Source of the DNA: Erythrophleum ivorense
Taxonomy: Eukaryota > Streptophyta > Magnoliopsida > Fabales > Fabaceae
Direction: 5' to 3'
NCBI GenBank assembly: GCA_026724425.1
Contig: JAIUCV010000019.1
Span: 14,644,827 to 14,708,826 of the forward strand
DNA: 64,000 nt
Shown here: positions 23,715 to 36,548 of the stretch, piece after piece
Layout: each line of letters begins with the position of its first letter
Numbering within the stretch: the stretch's first letter is position 1
Made by a program: the position numbers and the translations under genes
The notes under the pieces: model-generated
What the model was told of the DNA's origin: nothing
Databases searched by the model: none
The model's input: the letters and a program-made list of their open reading frames with translations, nothing else

Positions 23715-26700
23715 TGTAACACCATGAGTTCTTAGCTCATTTCATGCTATATCTAAGCCTCACATCATGCAACTCACATAAGAGGCAAAATAATGGTATT
23801 AAAATAATGAGTATTTTAACGTTGCATTGCGTATAAAAATTTCATTTGATACCATGTGGACCATATGAGTTCATATATCATATTCTCATATTTAATTCCA
23901 TAGATACAACTCATTTTCATCACCAACAGTGGCCTACAACTCGTGGAAACTAAAGGGAAGCATAAAACACATATATGCATTTTTTGCTAGAATTTCCTCA
24001 CTTCTGTCACAAATTTTGGAAAATCATAACTAATTCTAGAAAAATTAAAATCATACATTCTTTGCCATTCTGGAAAGCTACATATGTCTACTTTATGGTA
24101 AAAATATGTCTAAATCATAAAACATAACATAAAAGACGTTTGACATTCAAAAATATGTAGAGGTCTAGCTGACTATTGGTGCTATCACAGGTTTCTGCAG
24201 CAAACTTTAAAAATGTCCCATTAATTCCAAAAAACTCTAATCCATGTAAATAATACCAATCTGGAAAGTTATAGATGTTAGCTAGAGGAAAAAAATAACT
24301 CCATACCAGTTTAGGCATGCCTAGACCTCGAAATCTAATTAAATAATACCTGAGGTTGGTTTGAGTGCTTGATACTGGACATAATCTTTAAAAATTTATA
24401 TCTCCTTCTTTAGATGTCCAAATGAGGTGCTTCCAATTGGCACAAGTCACTGGGAATGTCTAATTTCTTTCTATGTAAAATTTTATGATAATTGGATATC
24501 ATTTGACCCTTGAGTGATAGATTTCATTTTCGGACTTGAGTGAATAGTATATTAGATCAAAATTAGAATTTTTTTTAACTTTGAAAATTCATCAAATATT
24601 CCATAGACCTTCAAAAATTCTATTCTTTAGCTTCCCAAAAAGCACTCACCAAGTTCTACTTGCATGCCAAATCTCAAATCAAGAAGAGCTCATTTGGACA
24701 AAAAGTGGTATAGATTCTCAATATGGTCAATTTTTGTTCCATATAGGATATCAAAGTGTCCAAATGGTTTCTCTTAATGTTTGGCACTCTTAGATGAGTC
24801 TAAAAGCATGATTATAACTTGTATGAGCTGCCCAAAACCTCATGCATCTTATTTTGGCTACTCCACTTCTATTTATACACATACTTCCATAATGCAAATT
24901 TGCTATTACATAACCAAAATGCACATATCCATACATACAACCTTAGCTCTCATTCATACATGATACATTAGTATAATTACATGTGTTTATGAGGTCATAG
25001 GTCATATAGAAAATTAGATTACAACATTTTCCACTTATGTGGTCTTAAAGAAGCTAAAACCATGCACTTGAATGTCATACTATCATCTTCAAGGTGCTTG
25101 GCTTCTATTACCTTGCCCACTTAGTCCATTTAACATGCTAGATCATTGGAGAGAAGGGAATGATATTCAAAGAATCCTAACAACCCATCTCCTATTCAAT
25201 CATACATAAAAGATGCAAAACTAATCTTACAAATGCATGCATGGGCATATTGTCATGTGCAATTATTTAAGAAGCATTGTCAACATTTGAGCAAATCACA
25301 CATAGCATATAAAGGCTTGTCAAATAAGTGGATTAGCCTCACCCATTTACTTATAAATTTTGGACTTGTCTCACCCATTCTTTAAGAGGTTCTTGGACTC
25401 AACCTTGCTCTTGGGAGTCAACCTCATTCTTGGGAGACTCTTTACTTTGTCTCAACCAATCTTAAGGGTTCTTAGCTCATCCTCACCATAACTAAGGGTT
25501 TTTGGCCTCACCACACTCAAGCAAATCAAAGCAAACATCATGAATATCATTTAGAAACATAATGCATCATTATGGTACCATGGAGTCATAGCTCATGCTA
25601 GAACATTTTTCATAGCTTAAAATATACATATACACATTCAAAGACAAGTAAAGCAAGTAATCATGCATGAGAGAAGGTGGAGAGAGCTACCTTGGATGCA
25701 AACACACACTTTTCTCCTTGAATCAATGCTTCCTTTCTAGGCCCCACACACACAAAGGTGTGGGAATGATTTCTCTTGGCCTAAGCACAATTTATGGAAG
25801 CCAATTAGGTTCATAGAATTAATTCTAAGGCCACACAACTTTCTTACACTCTAGCTTAACCTATAAACCCCTTTATGGTTCCAAAAATGCACTTAATGAA
25901 GCAACACCCATCATATAAATTCTAGGTTCCATTCTTTCCTTTCAAATATGATTCTTGACTCCTTTTAAGCTTCTTAGAGTCATCACACATGTTGTTTCTT
26001 TTAGTCGTTTTATGGAACATATATGGCCAATTCACTTTCTATAGTTTCTAAATTTTTCCCAAGGGTTCCTCCAACCTTCTATCATCATATAAAGTCCCAA
26101 ACCAAGGTTAGAACAAATTAAAACACTTCCTAACGTATTTAACTAGCCTAGGCCGAAACATAAAGAGGAGGAAGGGTTCATAGACTTCTTGATTTTTCTT
26201 TGATGGGAGACACACTTGGGAGGCTTCTTAGAGGTCTTAGAAGCTCAATTAAACACTTACATAGCCTAAGAAATTTATGAATCAAAACAGATTTTACAAA
26301 CTTGTCAAGAATCCTACACTTTGCTAACTTGAAAATCAATGGCTTTTACTTGATTTTCTTCGCATATTCTAAATTCTTACACTCTAATTCATATGATTCA
26401 TTTTTGGTTTGGCCAGAAATTTAATCCCTCATGGCTGGTCTTACATGTGGGGTAATGAAGAGAAGAGGAGTAAGGAAGTTTAAGCTTAGAAAGTAGCAAA
26501 AATACCTTAGATTCTTGTTTTTCTTAGTCTGTTCTTCACTTGGTTAGCCTCCCCTCATCAAATCCAAAAATTACACCTTTTTTCTACCCTCAAAATAGAT
26601 TTAAAAACACCATCAAACCCATAGAAATAAGGAGGAAAAGTAACTTGCTAAGGAGAAAGCTAGATTTTTCATGGAATTTTCTATCTTTTCTTAGCTTTTT

Positions 26701-27352
26701 CTCCCTTCAAGATTGCTTCTTCTTGTGCACCTAAAAGAGCTGGTTCTCCTCTCTATTTTGGGCAAAAGAAATACGGTAGAAAATGAGAGCAAGAGAGGGC
26801 ATGAGTTTAAGAAGCTTTAAGAACAAAAGAATTCCAGAAATTTCCATTTTGTCCCTTCATCATGGAAATTTCGTTTTAGCTTTCTTTTAGCTCCTTTTTG
26901 AAAACTGTATTTTTTATTATAAAATTTAGGTTCCCAATTTAAAAAAATGCCTTTAGAATAACTCAAATCGGAGCTAAAACCTTTTTGAATGAATCGATCA
27001 AAATTTTAGTTAACTGACATTGGAAAACATACACCGGAGGGGTTTTAACTGTCTTGGGGCTTCTCATAATTTTCAAAACCTCTGAGAACCCCAGAGAACT
27101 CAAAAATTTTATTTAAAAAGCCCTTCTATGTGTTTTTCCAAAATTATACTTATTTATGAAAATACCACTAGCCTTTCAACAAATTTTTTGAATCACCACG
27201 GCCCTAATTTCTAGGCAACTCAGGATTCAAATTTTCATTTTCTATTATTTAGAATTTTATTCAAATTTTTTTTTGTCTTAAATAACTCATCTCAAGGGGC
27301 TTGTTTTGAAAAAGCATCTATTTCTGTCGTTTAACGAAAACTGGACATTACA
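23715..27352 (-). mobile_element. Solo LTR B (Tekay-like, 3.64 kb)
   Basis: On the minus strand it starts TGTAATGTCCAGTTTTCG and ends CATGGTGTTACA; on the plus strand it runs TGTAACACC...GGACATTACA. Flanks TATAG (23710-23714) and TATGG (27353-27357) are a target duplication with one change. It aligns closely by eye with the LTR at 1715-4626, notably 25320-25510 versus 3350-3540, and carries the GATTCnnnGAATC block with one mismatch (25164-25176). It lies inside the LTR of the older gypsy array. Confidence 0.85.
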
Positions 27353-27910
27353 TATGGTAGTAAAATAAATCTTGATAGCTAATAGACTAAAGTTAGATAA
27401 AGGTCTAAACTAATATGGATTTCTAGCTCAAGTAGGAATAATAATCTATTTATAATAAGAAGCCTAATTCTTACTAAAAATAACACTAAAACCTAAACCA
27501 AATGCATGGGTTTAAGTAAAAATAATATTCAACCCATTCAAAACTATAACGCACTAATCTTGATTTAAGCCATACAAGGATGCATTCCAACCTTAGTTCC
27601 AACCCTTATTAGATATTTGTATGATATTTACAAGGCTTTGATTTTAGTGAAAGTTTCTTCCCATGTTGATTGCATCATTAGATGCTTATTTGGCCTATAC
27701 TTCTTTCAATAATCTACTCAAAGATTATTCATTCCTTTAGCTCTTGCTCTTGTAACTAGACCTCTATGAGTATGCCTTTTTTTGGATTCCCATCATTCTG
27801 CCTCTTTTTAAAAGAATTTATCCTCTAATCAAATTCTCTTACATCAAAAAAAGGAGAGATAAAAAAAATAAAAGTAGCACTTATATTATACTCACTTAGA
27901 AGATCCAATT
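27353..27910 (-). pseudogene. End of gypsy pol running into its LTR
   Basis: From 27910 leftward the translation continues the pol C-terminus interrupted by the 3.1-kb element: KLDLLSEYNISATF then SPF (family YKLDLPGEYNVSATFNV.DLSPF). It is followed near 27740-27765 by GLVTRARAKGM, the conserved GP.TRARAK tail. Past about 27600 it becomes non-coding, with TTATAAATAG on the minus strand near 27457, probably the TATA region of the LTR. Confidence 0.72.
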
Positions 27911-30900
27911 TGTAAATCCCACAACGACTGGAAGGAGCCTGTGGCTAGCCCATATAAGTGGGGGAGAATCCCTCCCCACCAAGGCGCATGGGTTTTTAAC
28001 CTTGCCTTCCCAGTTCGTTGGGCTTTGTCCCTTCCCGTTTAGCTCACGGGAAAAGCGCAACTTGGTGGGGAGGGATTCTCCCCCACTTATATAGGCTAGC
28101 CATAGGCCTCTTCTAGCCGATATAGGACTTTGCAAATCCACCCCCCTTTTGGGCCGACCCGTCCTCGGGTCACACATGGGCCAGGATTGCTCTAATACAA
28201 CACACATACTAAGCCACCAAGGTATTGTCCCTTCCTTCCTAGTTCGTGGGTGTCACATTCTGAACCTCTTGTAACTGTTAACATAACTAATATTAATTCA
28301 CTCAGTCAAATAGCATGGAAGGAAGGGATTTTAATTATTTTAATTACACCCATTTGACACCATCACCACACGAGAGCATAAGCATCCACTTGGTTACTTG
28401 GAATTATGTTTAGTTGTGGGGATTGGCATAATCTGCATTGCCGTGGGGATTAGGCATCATACATAATTTGTATATTAGATGGAAGTGATATATATATATA
28501 TATTAATTGACCACGACTTGCTTCTTCTTTGGATGTGGGAAATTACTACCAATGCCACCTCGTGCTTCCATGCGTAAGGCGTGTGAGTATATGTGGTAGA
28601 TGATATTTGATTACATTAGGTAGTACATTCAGCCGTGGAGGAGCTAGGAATGAAGGTTGCATGTAAATGAATGGCTTAAGTAATCTAGGATGAGGACACC
28701 TCATGCTTGCACCACCCACCTTCATATATATATATATATTAAATTGTGATTTGCTAATACCATATTTGGTTTGATAGTAGGAGCTAAATATTACTTTTAA
28801 TATATAGTTTAAATGAGAGTAAGACATAGATCTGCTGCCACCTAGCAATTGCACTGATTCAAGGAATTGTGATTTGCCTTCATGCCACCTAATAGCGGTG
28901 AAAAAGCAAGAGCTGTCCATTGCATTAATTACCATTCACTTTAACTCATTTTAGGCTGAGGGAAGTAGTGGAAAGAAGGAAGAAATTTCGGACAGCCATA
29001 GAAGAGGAGAGAAGAGAAGAAAAACCAAGTACAAGGACTCCATAAAAGGTAAGTTCCAAGTTGCTTCCTTGTTCTGGACTGGGATGTTTTGGCCTTGTAG
29101 AATTAGTTAGAAAAGGATTTTGAAGCCAAAATTTTTATAACATGTTTTCCATCCCTTATACTTGAAATCTGGAAAATTATAAAATTTTTGGAACAAGGTA
29201 AATTAAAGAAACAACCCACTAATTCAATTTAGCTTTTGTTCGGGACAACTTGGGGCTGATTTCATAAATATTTTTGTTAAATGGGTAAATGAAGGAATTA
29301 GTGCATGAAATTTGGTGGGGAGGTAGCTAAGACGTATGACGTTAGGTTTACAAAGTCTTAGAATTTTCTGGGCTCATTTGGTAGGATAACAAAGCCAGAA
29401 ACAGCAAGGGCAGTGTACAGCGAGCTCAACTGAGGTAGTGACCAAAACAGTAGGAGTTTAGGGGTTATCCCTAGGAATTCTTGGAAACTATTTCTGTGGC
29501 TTATAATTAACATAATAAGGGGTCACTGCCAATTTTTATGATTTTTGGAGGTCATTTAGTGGAGGAAAGAAATTTCACAAAAATAGGTCTGAAAATGTAG
29601 TTAAATTGAGACTATGGTAGTTTTCGTTTTTTTTTTTTTTGCTATTGTAGTGTGACTTTGTATGGAAAATTTGAGAATCCAACTTGAAAATAAGGGCTAA
29701 GGACTTAGCTTTATAGCACTGGACCACACATGAATAACTTAGATAATGACTAATTAATGAAAAGCAAAAGAAAATGAAGATGTGATTGTTTACAATTAGG
29801 AATTCCAATAGTTAACTAGCGAAAGGGATTTAGGAATTTCATATGGGGGGATTAGTAATTTAATTGCAATGTAAATATTAACCATGACTCATTCTTAATT
29901 AGTACAATGCATGATTGAAATTTAGGAAGGCCACTGGGGCAACCAAAGCTAAGGAATAACGTGATAGAACGACGGTAACGAAACAGGTAGTTAACACTGT
30001 ACTCATTTTGCTATTTATGTTAATGCACTGGATAAAATCCTGAAGTCCCTATGCTGTGTTTGGTTGCATGTATATCTACTAAGATGACTCTTTATGAGTA
30101 CTAGATTGCTATTATTGGCCAATAACCGAAGCACAGTAGCCTAACGAATGAGAATATGCTGCTACTTAGATATTACATGCTCCGACACCGAAGTATGCAT
30201 TGAATGTATCTTGGATAGTAATCCATGCTATTTATATGTGTGTTTCTTGAGTACATTGTTAGCTACTGGGATTTTATCTCACTATAAATTGACCATTTTA
30301 CAGGAATTAATTATGCTACGAATGGAGCCAGACAAATAGAGAACGAACAAACTGACCAATAGATTACATATTGATTATAATTGGTCTTATGAATCCTTTG
30401 AACAAGGGTTGAATGTAAAGTCTGCCTCCAGTGAGGATGTAACATTGTAGTGTTAATCTCTCTTTTGATTTGTATAAATATTACACATGAGAAATCTACT
30501 GTGAGTTAACTATAATGTTTATTAGGGCTACCGAACCCCCTGTACAAGTAAACTCTTATATTTGCATTTGCATGAAATTGATTATGATAACCATGGAAGT
30601 AGTTCTAGCACATTAACATTATCAACTTATGATTTTCTTGTGAAACCGATGAAGGTTGTCTAGGTATGACAATTAACTTCCTAGATCTAGGATCTTGTTG
30701 ATAGGATTTTGGACTCTACACTATGAAAATTAAAGACCTTGTCAACAAGATCTTAGATTTTTGCCTTGTAAAACTTAAGACCTTGTCAATAGAGTCTTCT
30801 GTTAGTAGTACAAGATCCTTCCATATGGTAAGTTATAATGTATGCAAAGTGTAGGTGTGATAGTGGGTCTTTGACCCTGCCTTCCCAGTTCGTGGGCTTT

Positions 30901-31008
30901 ATGCCTTCTCGCTTAGCTTATGGAAAAAGCGTGCCTTGGTGGGGAGGAATTCTCCCCCACTTATATGGGCTAGCCACAGGCCCCTTCCAACTGATATGGG
31001 ATGTTACA
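27911..31008 (+). mobile_element. 3.1-kb TG...CA element with 77-bp terminal inverted repeats
   Basis: Begins TGTAAATCCC and ends GGGATGTTACA between perfect 5-bp duplications CAATT (27906-27910 and 31009-31013). The flanks rejoin into uninterrupted gypsy pol. The first ~77 bases are an inverted copy of the last ~75. Right behind the inverted copy, 27989-28136 repeats the right end (about 30862-31008) in direct orientation. TG/CA ends and 5-bp duplications indicate LTR-type integration, so it is most simply a solo LTR of another family, but the terminal inverted repeat is unusually long for one. No coding region was found. Chance frames (27896-28207, 30838-31074) lie in the terminal repeats. 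Confidence 0.75.
27937..28107. repeat. Long hairpin at the left end of the 3.1-kb element
   Basis: Arms 27937-27987 and 28055-28107 pair almost perfectly around a ~67-base loop. Each arm contains CTCCCCACTTATA/TATAAGTGGGGGAG and GGTGGGGAGGGATT-type text. A third copy of the arm is at the right end of the element (about 30930-30985). Confidence 0.82.
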
Positions 31009-31204
31009 CAATTTGTAGGCATTATTATTAATCTTTTCAATCAAATAGTCCATCTTCCCTTGCAAGTGACTTAAAAAACCTTTAAGTTAGAAATTGTTCC
31101 TTATGCATATATATCCAAACCTAATCACTAAGTTCAAATACCACTTTCTTGCACTCTTTATTAGCTTAAGTTGCATACTGCTTTATTCTCCTCCTGATGT
31201 GTTG
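31009..31204 (-). pseudogene. Gypsy pol C-terminal domain
   Basis: Minus-strand pieces in order are ARKVVFELSD, VWIYMHKEQF, REDGLFD and the final NAYKL-type end. These match the post-integrase segment of plant gypsy pol (KVVFEPGDWVWVHMRKERFP...GDGPF.VL..INDNAYKLDLP). Several stops interrupt it. The 3.1-kb element is inserted right after the KL codons. Confidence 0.75.
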
Positions 31205-31808
31205 TCATACCTTCTCATGTAATTGCTTAATAAACTTAGCCCTATTCTTACCATCTAAACTAGCTCTTTCATTAATAGGAAATGATAATAAATCCAATGG
31301 AGTAAGTGGATTGAAGCCATAAACAACCTCAAATGGCGAGTTATGTGTTGCTAAATATACACTTCTATAATAACCAAACTTAGTATAGAGCAAGCACTCC
31401 TTTCAATTCTTCAAGTTGTTTTAGATGTGAGCATACAACAAGGTTATCAAGGTTCCATTCACTCTTTAGTTTGTCTATCAGTTTAAGAATAGCAAGAAGT
31501 TAAAACAAAAGCTTAGTCCCCAATTTATCCAATAGTGTCTTTAATAAATGGCTCAAGAATTTCAAATCTTGATCTAAAATTATACTCCTTAGAGCTCTAT
31601 GTAAACACATTATTTCTTTGAAAAATAAATCTACCACGTTTATTGAATTGTCAATTTTATGACGTGGAATGAAATGTGCTTTCTTGGAAAACCTATCAAT
31701 AATAGTGAAAATAGAATCCCTACCTCTTTTTGACCTTGGTAAAACTAAAACAAAATTCATAGAAATGTCTCCCCAAGGTTCATAAGGTATAGGTAAAGGT
31801 TTGCACAA
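31205..31808 (-). pseudogene. Gypsy integrase core
   Basis: The 31500-31808 piece has PWGDISMNFVLVLPRSKRGR, FTIIDRFSKKAHFIPRHK, VVDLFFKEI and a FLSHLL segment, the rve core. The first catalytic Asp (DISMDF in relatives) is Asn, while ILDQD keeps the second Asp. The 31205-31393 piece has YRSVYLATHNSPFEVVYGFN and PLTPLDLL, the region just after the core. Stops separate the pieces. It aligns with the more broken integrase at 9350-13210. Confidence 0.88.
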
Positions 31809-31835
31809 GTCATTGAATAAAACTCTAGATTTAGC

Positions 31836-32153
31836 TTACCTACAAGCAATACATTTCTTGCATGCCCTGTTAACATCGCTTTTCATATGTGACCAAAAGA
31901 AATGTTCTCTCAAAACATCTAAGGTTTTTCTAATATCAAAGTATCCTATTAAGCCTCCTCCATGAGCTCCCCAAAATGGCAATTCTCTTAAAGAACTTTT
32001 AAGTACACACAGTTTATTTTCTCTAAAAAAATACCCATCAATGCCTATAGAACTTCTCAAAAGCTGTCTTTTCACATACCCTATATAAGTTAGCAAAATC
32101 AGGATTATTAACATATAAATCTTTAATCTACTTAAAAACCAAAAATTTGGCAT
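31836..32153 (-). pseudogene. Gypsy integrase zinc-binding domain
   Basis: One open frame with GIDGYFFRENKLCVLKSSLR, ELPFWGAHGGGLIGYFDIRK, TLDVLREHFFWSHMKSDV and CKKCIACR. This is the H2C2 zinc-binding fold before the integrase core. The second His (usually GHF) is Tyr here. It is undeleted, unlike the copy at 19166-19487, and serves as the reference for that deletion. Confidence 0.87.
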
Positions 32154-32682
32154 TTAAAGTAATAATGAGAGCATACCTCCAAGATAATGCATCAACCATT
32201 ACATTTTTCTTACCTTAATTATACTTGATCACACAAAGAAAAGTATCAATGAACTCTACCTATTTGGCATGTTTTTTATTCAACTTTCCTTGTCCCATCA
32301 GATGCTTTAGGACTCATAATCAATATGAATCATAAACTTTTTTGGCCATAAGTATTGTTGCCATGTTTTCGAGGCCCAAACTAAAGCATACATCTCCTTA
32401 TCATATGTAGCATAGTTAAGGGCTACTGCATTCAATTTCTTACTAAAGTAAGCAATTGATCACCTTTCTTGCATTAAAACAACTCCAATACCAATACCTA
32501 AAGTATCAAACTCAATTTCAAAAGTTTTAGTAAAATCAAGTAATGTAAGTAATAGTGCAAAACTCAATATTTTCTTAATCAAATTAAAGGCTCTATGTTG
32601 TCTATCACTCCACTTAAATCCCACACTTCTCTTAACAATTTTAGTAACGAATGTGGCTAAATTGCTAAAATCTTACACAAAT
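32154..32682 (-). pseudogene. Gypsy RNase H, decayed
   Basis: No long frame, but the DNA aligns by eye with 19490-19925 of the other copy, for example TTGCCATGTTT(T/C)(C/T)(G/A)AGGCCCAAACTAAAGC and the TTTTCTTAATCAAATTA block. It continues into 36554 after removal of solo LTR C. CAAAT at 32678-32682 is half of that target duplication. Confidence 0.75.
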
Positions 32683-35600
32683 TGTAACATCCGGTCCCTC
32701 CGTAAACGTGAAAAATGCAATGTTCGATTTCTCCGTAAACGTCAGAAATGGGCCAAATATAAAAGGAAGTCCTCGAAATAGAAGGAATTGGGGCCAACTA
32801 AAATTATGATAAAATTTTAAATATTAGAAAATGAGGACTTGATGTTTGAGATGCTCAAAAACCAGAGCCAGAAGAGCTCAGAAAATTTGCCGAAGAAAGT
32901 AGGGGTATTTTTGTAATTTTTGGAAAATTTTGAAAACTCACAAGATAGCTTTTTAAATGGAAAATTTGAGCTTTTTGGGGTTCTCAGAGGCCCTAAAAAC
33001 CATGAGAAACCCTAGAACAGTTGAAACCCCTCTGGTGAGCGATTTCGGCAAAGGTTGACCAAAACTTTGACCGAACGATTCGTAATGGTTTCAGATCCTT
33101 TTTGAGTGATTCCAAAGGCAATTTTTATGATTAAGAGCCTAAGGAATATGATGGAAAAGACAGATTTTAAAAAAGAGTTGATATGAGCCTAAAATGAAAA
33201 AGCCAAGAAAAGGGACTAAAATACAAAAGTAAAAAGTTGCATAAAGTGACTTTTGGCTTCTTCTTATCCACGTTCCAGCAGCTCCTCTGAGTAAAATGCT
33301 CTGTTTCTGCCCAGAAAATAGAGAAAGAGAGTGGCGCAGCTCAAGGGAAGAAGAAAAGCCAAGAGAAAGGTATGAATTAGTGGAAACTTTTGCTCTTCCC
33401 TTTAGAAAACTTCTTCCCCTCCCTTCCTCCTCTCTTCCTATGGATTTAGTGAGGTGTTTGGTTCTGTTTTGAGCCCAGAACAGAGGGGTAAATTTTGAAA
33501 TTCAAGGAGAGAGTTGAAGCAAGGAAGAAAGCTCTTGAGAAAAGCTAGGAAATCAAGGTAACTTGTTGTCTTCCATGCTTCTTCTTCCCCTCTCCTTGTG
33601 ATAATTTCGTCCCATATAGAGCCCAATCAAAGGGAGATGAATTCTGGTCTTAGCAAGGGAGATTCATAGATTTTGGAGTGTGAGAAGTAAGTAGGTGCAA
33701 AGAAATCAAAGAAAGAAGCATGAAAACACAAGATAGAAAAGTGAGGGATTCATGGAAACATTGTGAAATCTGTTTTGATCCATGAATTCCCTAGCTTAGA
33801 TGAGTGTTTGCTTGAGTTCCTAAGATCCCTAAGAGGTCCCCCATATGCCTCTTCCTCCATGAAAATGAACAAAACCCCATGGAAAGTTATGAACCTAAAA
33901 GTTAGAAAAGTGTAGAGCATTTAAGGGGATTGTAAAAACTGATTTAATCTATGGGTTCTCTTGGCTATTTAAGTGTTTCCTTGACCTCCTACAACTTTTA
34001 ACAACCTCCCTAAATGGTTCTCCCATCAAGGAAAAATCAAGAAGCCATGAAATCTCATTTATGCTCTAAGTTTCGGCCAAGTAGGGATGGCATAGTTAGG
34101 GAGAGTTTTAAATTGTTTCAAGCCCATTTTTGAGTCATATATGATGAATGAATGTGAGGGGAAACCTTGGAAAAAATTTAGGAAGCTTAGAGAATGAGTT
34201 GGTGCTTTAGGTTCCATATTGTTACTTAAGGTAGTAACATGATGTTAGACCCTTTGTTTTAATGATGTGATGACTCTAAGAGGTTTAAAAGGAGTCAAGA
34301 ATCATATTTGAGAATAAAGAATGAGGCCTAGAAATCATTTGAGGGGTGTTGCTTCATTAGGTGCCAATATGGACCATAATGGAGGTTGTAGAGTAATCTA
34401 GGGTTTAAGCAAGTTGCATGGCCCCAGACATTGTTTCATGAACTTAATTGGCTCCCATAATTTGTGTCTAGGCCAAGAGACACTATTTCCACTAACTTGT
34501 GGGTGTGTGGCTAAAAGAGGAGGCTTGAAAGCTAAGGAAAAAGTGTTTGCTTGTATAAAAGGTAGCTCTCTCCACCTTCTCTCATGCATGAATGTGTGTT
34601 TAGCTTGTTTTAGAATGTGTGTATGTGTATTTTTAAGCTAAGAAAAGTATGCTGGCATGCCTTTATATTCCATGATCCTTGATGCCATGTTATGTTGTAA
34701 ATGAATCTATGATGTTTGTATGAGTTTGCTTGAGTGAGGAGAGGCCAAGAACTCTTCCCTTTGGTGAGGATGAGCCAAGAACCCTTGAGCTTGGTTAAGA
34801 CATAGCAAAGAGTCTCCTAATAGCAGAGTGGGCTCCCAAGAGTATGGTTGAGTCCAAAGCTCTTAAAGAATGGGTGAGGCAAGTCCAAAATCCATGAGGA
34901 GAAGTGTGAGACCAATCCAAACACTTGGAGAACTCTTGAATGTCTTGTATGATTGATTCACATACCAAGGTTGCTTTGAAAATGTCCATGACTTTCATTT
35001 TTCCATACATGCATTTGAAAAGCTTGCTTTGTACATATTATGTGTGATTGAATGGGAGATGAGCTATTGGGATTCTTTGAATCTCATCCCCTCCTCTCCA
35101 ATGCTCTAAGATGCTAGGTGGACTAAGTAGCTATGGTGAAGGAAGCCAACAACCATGAAAGAAGGAGATTGACAAGCCTAGGCCTAGTTTGTATTCTTTT
35201 TGAACCATAATGATGTTCAATGATGTATATGATTATTGTAAATGGCACATGACCCTTGAGACACATGTAAATATGATATTATGTGATGTATACATGTATG
35301 GATATAATGTATGAACTTTAGAAATGAATTTGGGTATGTAATGCCAAGTTATGCAAATTGGAAATTTGATGCAAATGTGTATAAGTGAGGGTTGAATGGC
35401 CAAAATGAGATGTATGAGGTTTGGGACCATTTGGGCAGCTCACACAAGTCTTAAATGTACTTTTAGACTTGCCCAAAAGGTGCCAAGACCAAGGGAAATC
35501 CATTTGGCAACTTTGGTACCCTATATGGAGCCAAAATTGACCATTATGGAACCCTAAGTCACTTTTTGGCCAAATGAGTTAGTCTTGACCTGAGATTGGG

Positions 35601-36548
35601 CATGCAATTAGGTATCATTAAGATATTTTGGGGAAGCTAAAGATCATAATTTTCAGAGGCCTAGAGAATATTTGAGGAATTTTGAAAGTTGGGATTTTTC
35701 ATGGATTCTGGTATGGGTACTGTTCATACTAGCAGTTTTGAATTCTGTGTCACCCGATGGCCAAATGGTGTCCAATGCTTATGAAATCTTACATGCATAT
35801 ACTATAGGTCATAATCTTTCTGTGGTCACCAAGATCACCTCATTTGGAGGTCAGAGCAATGAGTTACGCATGTTTGAAGTTAACTGTCAGTATCAGTAGC
35901 GCCCCATGAGTCCGGTTACTGTTCCTAGGGTCCAGCTAACTAAAAGTATTTGTTTCATTCTAGAATTATTTTTAGCATAAATTTAAGATTTGTAGCTTTC
36001 CAGAATGACCGAATTTGTGTGATTTCTATTTTTATAGAATTAGTTATGAATTTTAGAAGTTTGTATCAGTAATCTAAAATAGCAGCCTAGGCAGCAGCGA
36101 CCTCTGGACTTTTTTGAATGTCAAACGTCCACTGTGATACATTTTATGCTCTATAAGTATTTTTAGTGTAAATTAGACATCCATAGCTTCCCAAAATGAC
36201 CAAGATTGCATGATTTCAATTTTTCTAGATTTAGTTATGAATTTCCAAACTTTGGTCAGAAAGAGGGCCAAACCTGGCCAAACTTAAATAGCCACTTTTT
36301 ATGCTCCATTTCGATTTCTATGAGTTGTGGGCATGATTTTGAGATGGAAACGAGTTGTAATGATGTATTTAAATATGAGAATATATAGCATGAGCTCACA
36401 CGGTCCACATGACCCCGAATGGAATTTTTAAGTATGACGCAACACAAATAAAACCATTATTTTCATTCCCTTTTTCATGTGCTCTCATGCAAATAATGAG
36501 GTGAAACTTATGAATGACATAAAATGAGATAGAATTTATGGTGTTACA
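32683..36548 (+). mobile_element. Solo LTR C (Tekay-like, 3.87 kb)
   Basis: Begins TGTAACATCCGGTCCC and ends TGGTGTTACA between perfect 5-bp duplications CAAAT (32678-32682 and 36549-36553). The flanks rejoin into the RT/RNase H region of the old gypsy copy. It is strongly similar to solo LTR A, for example the mini-repeat block 34740-34930 and GAGCTATTGGGATTCTTTGA at 35061-35080. There are no internal genes. It is the longest of the solo LTRs. Confidence 0.9.

Noticed and set aside
27896..28207. 103-codon minus frame containing GRPKRGVDLQ and SLPTKLRFS text
   Set aside because: It lies in the inverted and direct terminal repeats of the 3.1-kb element. A matching frame at the other end (30838-31074) is on the opposite strand relative to the repeat, so neither behaves like a gene.
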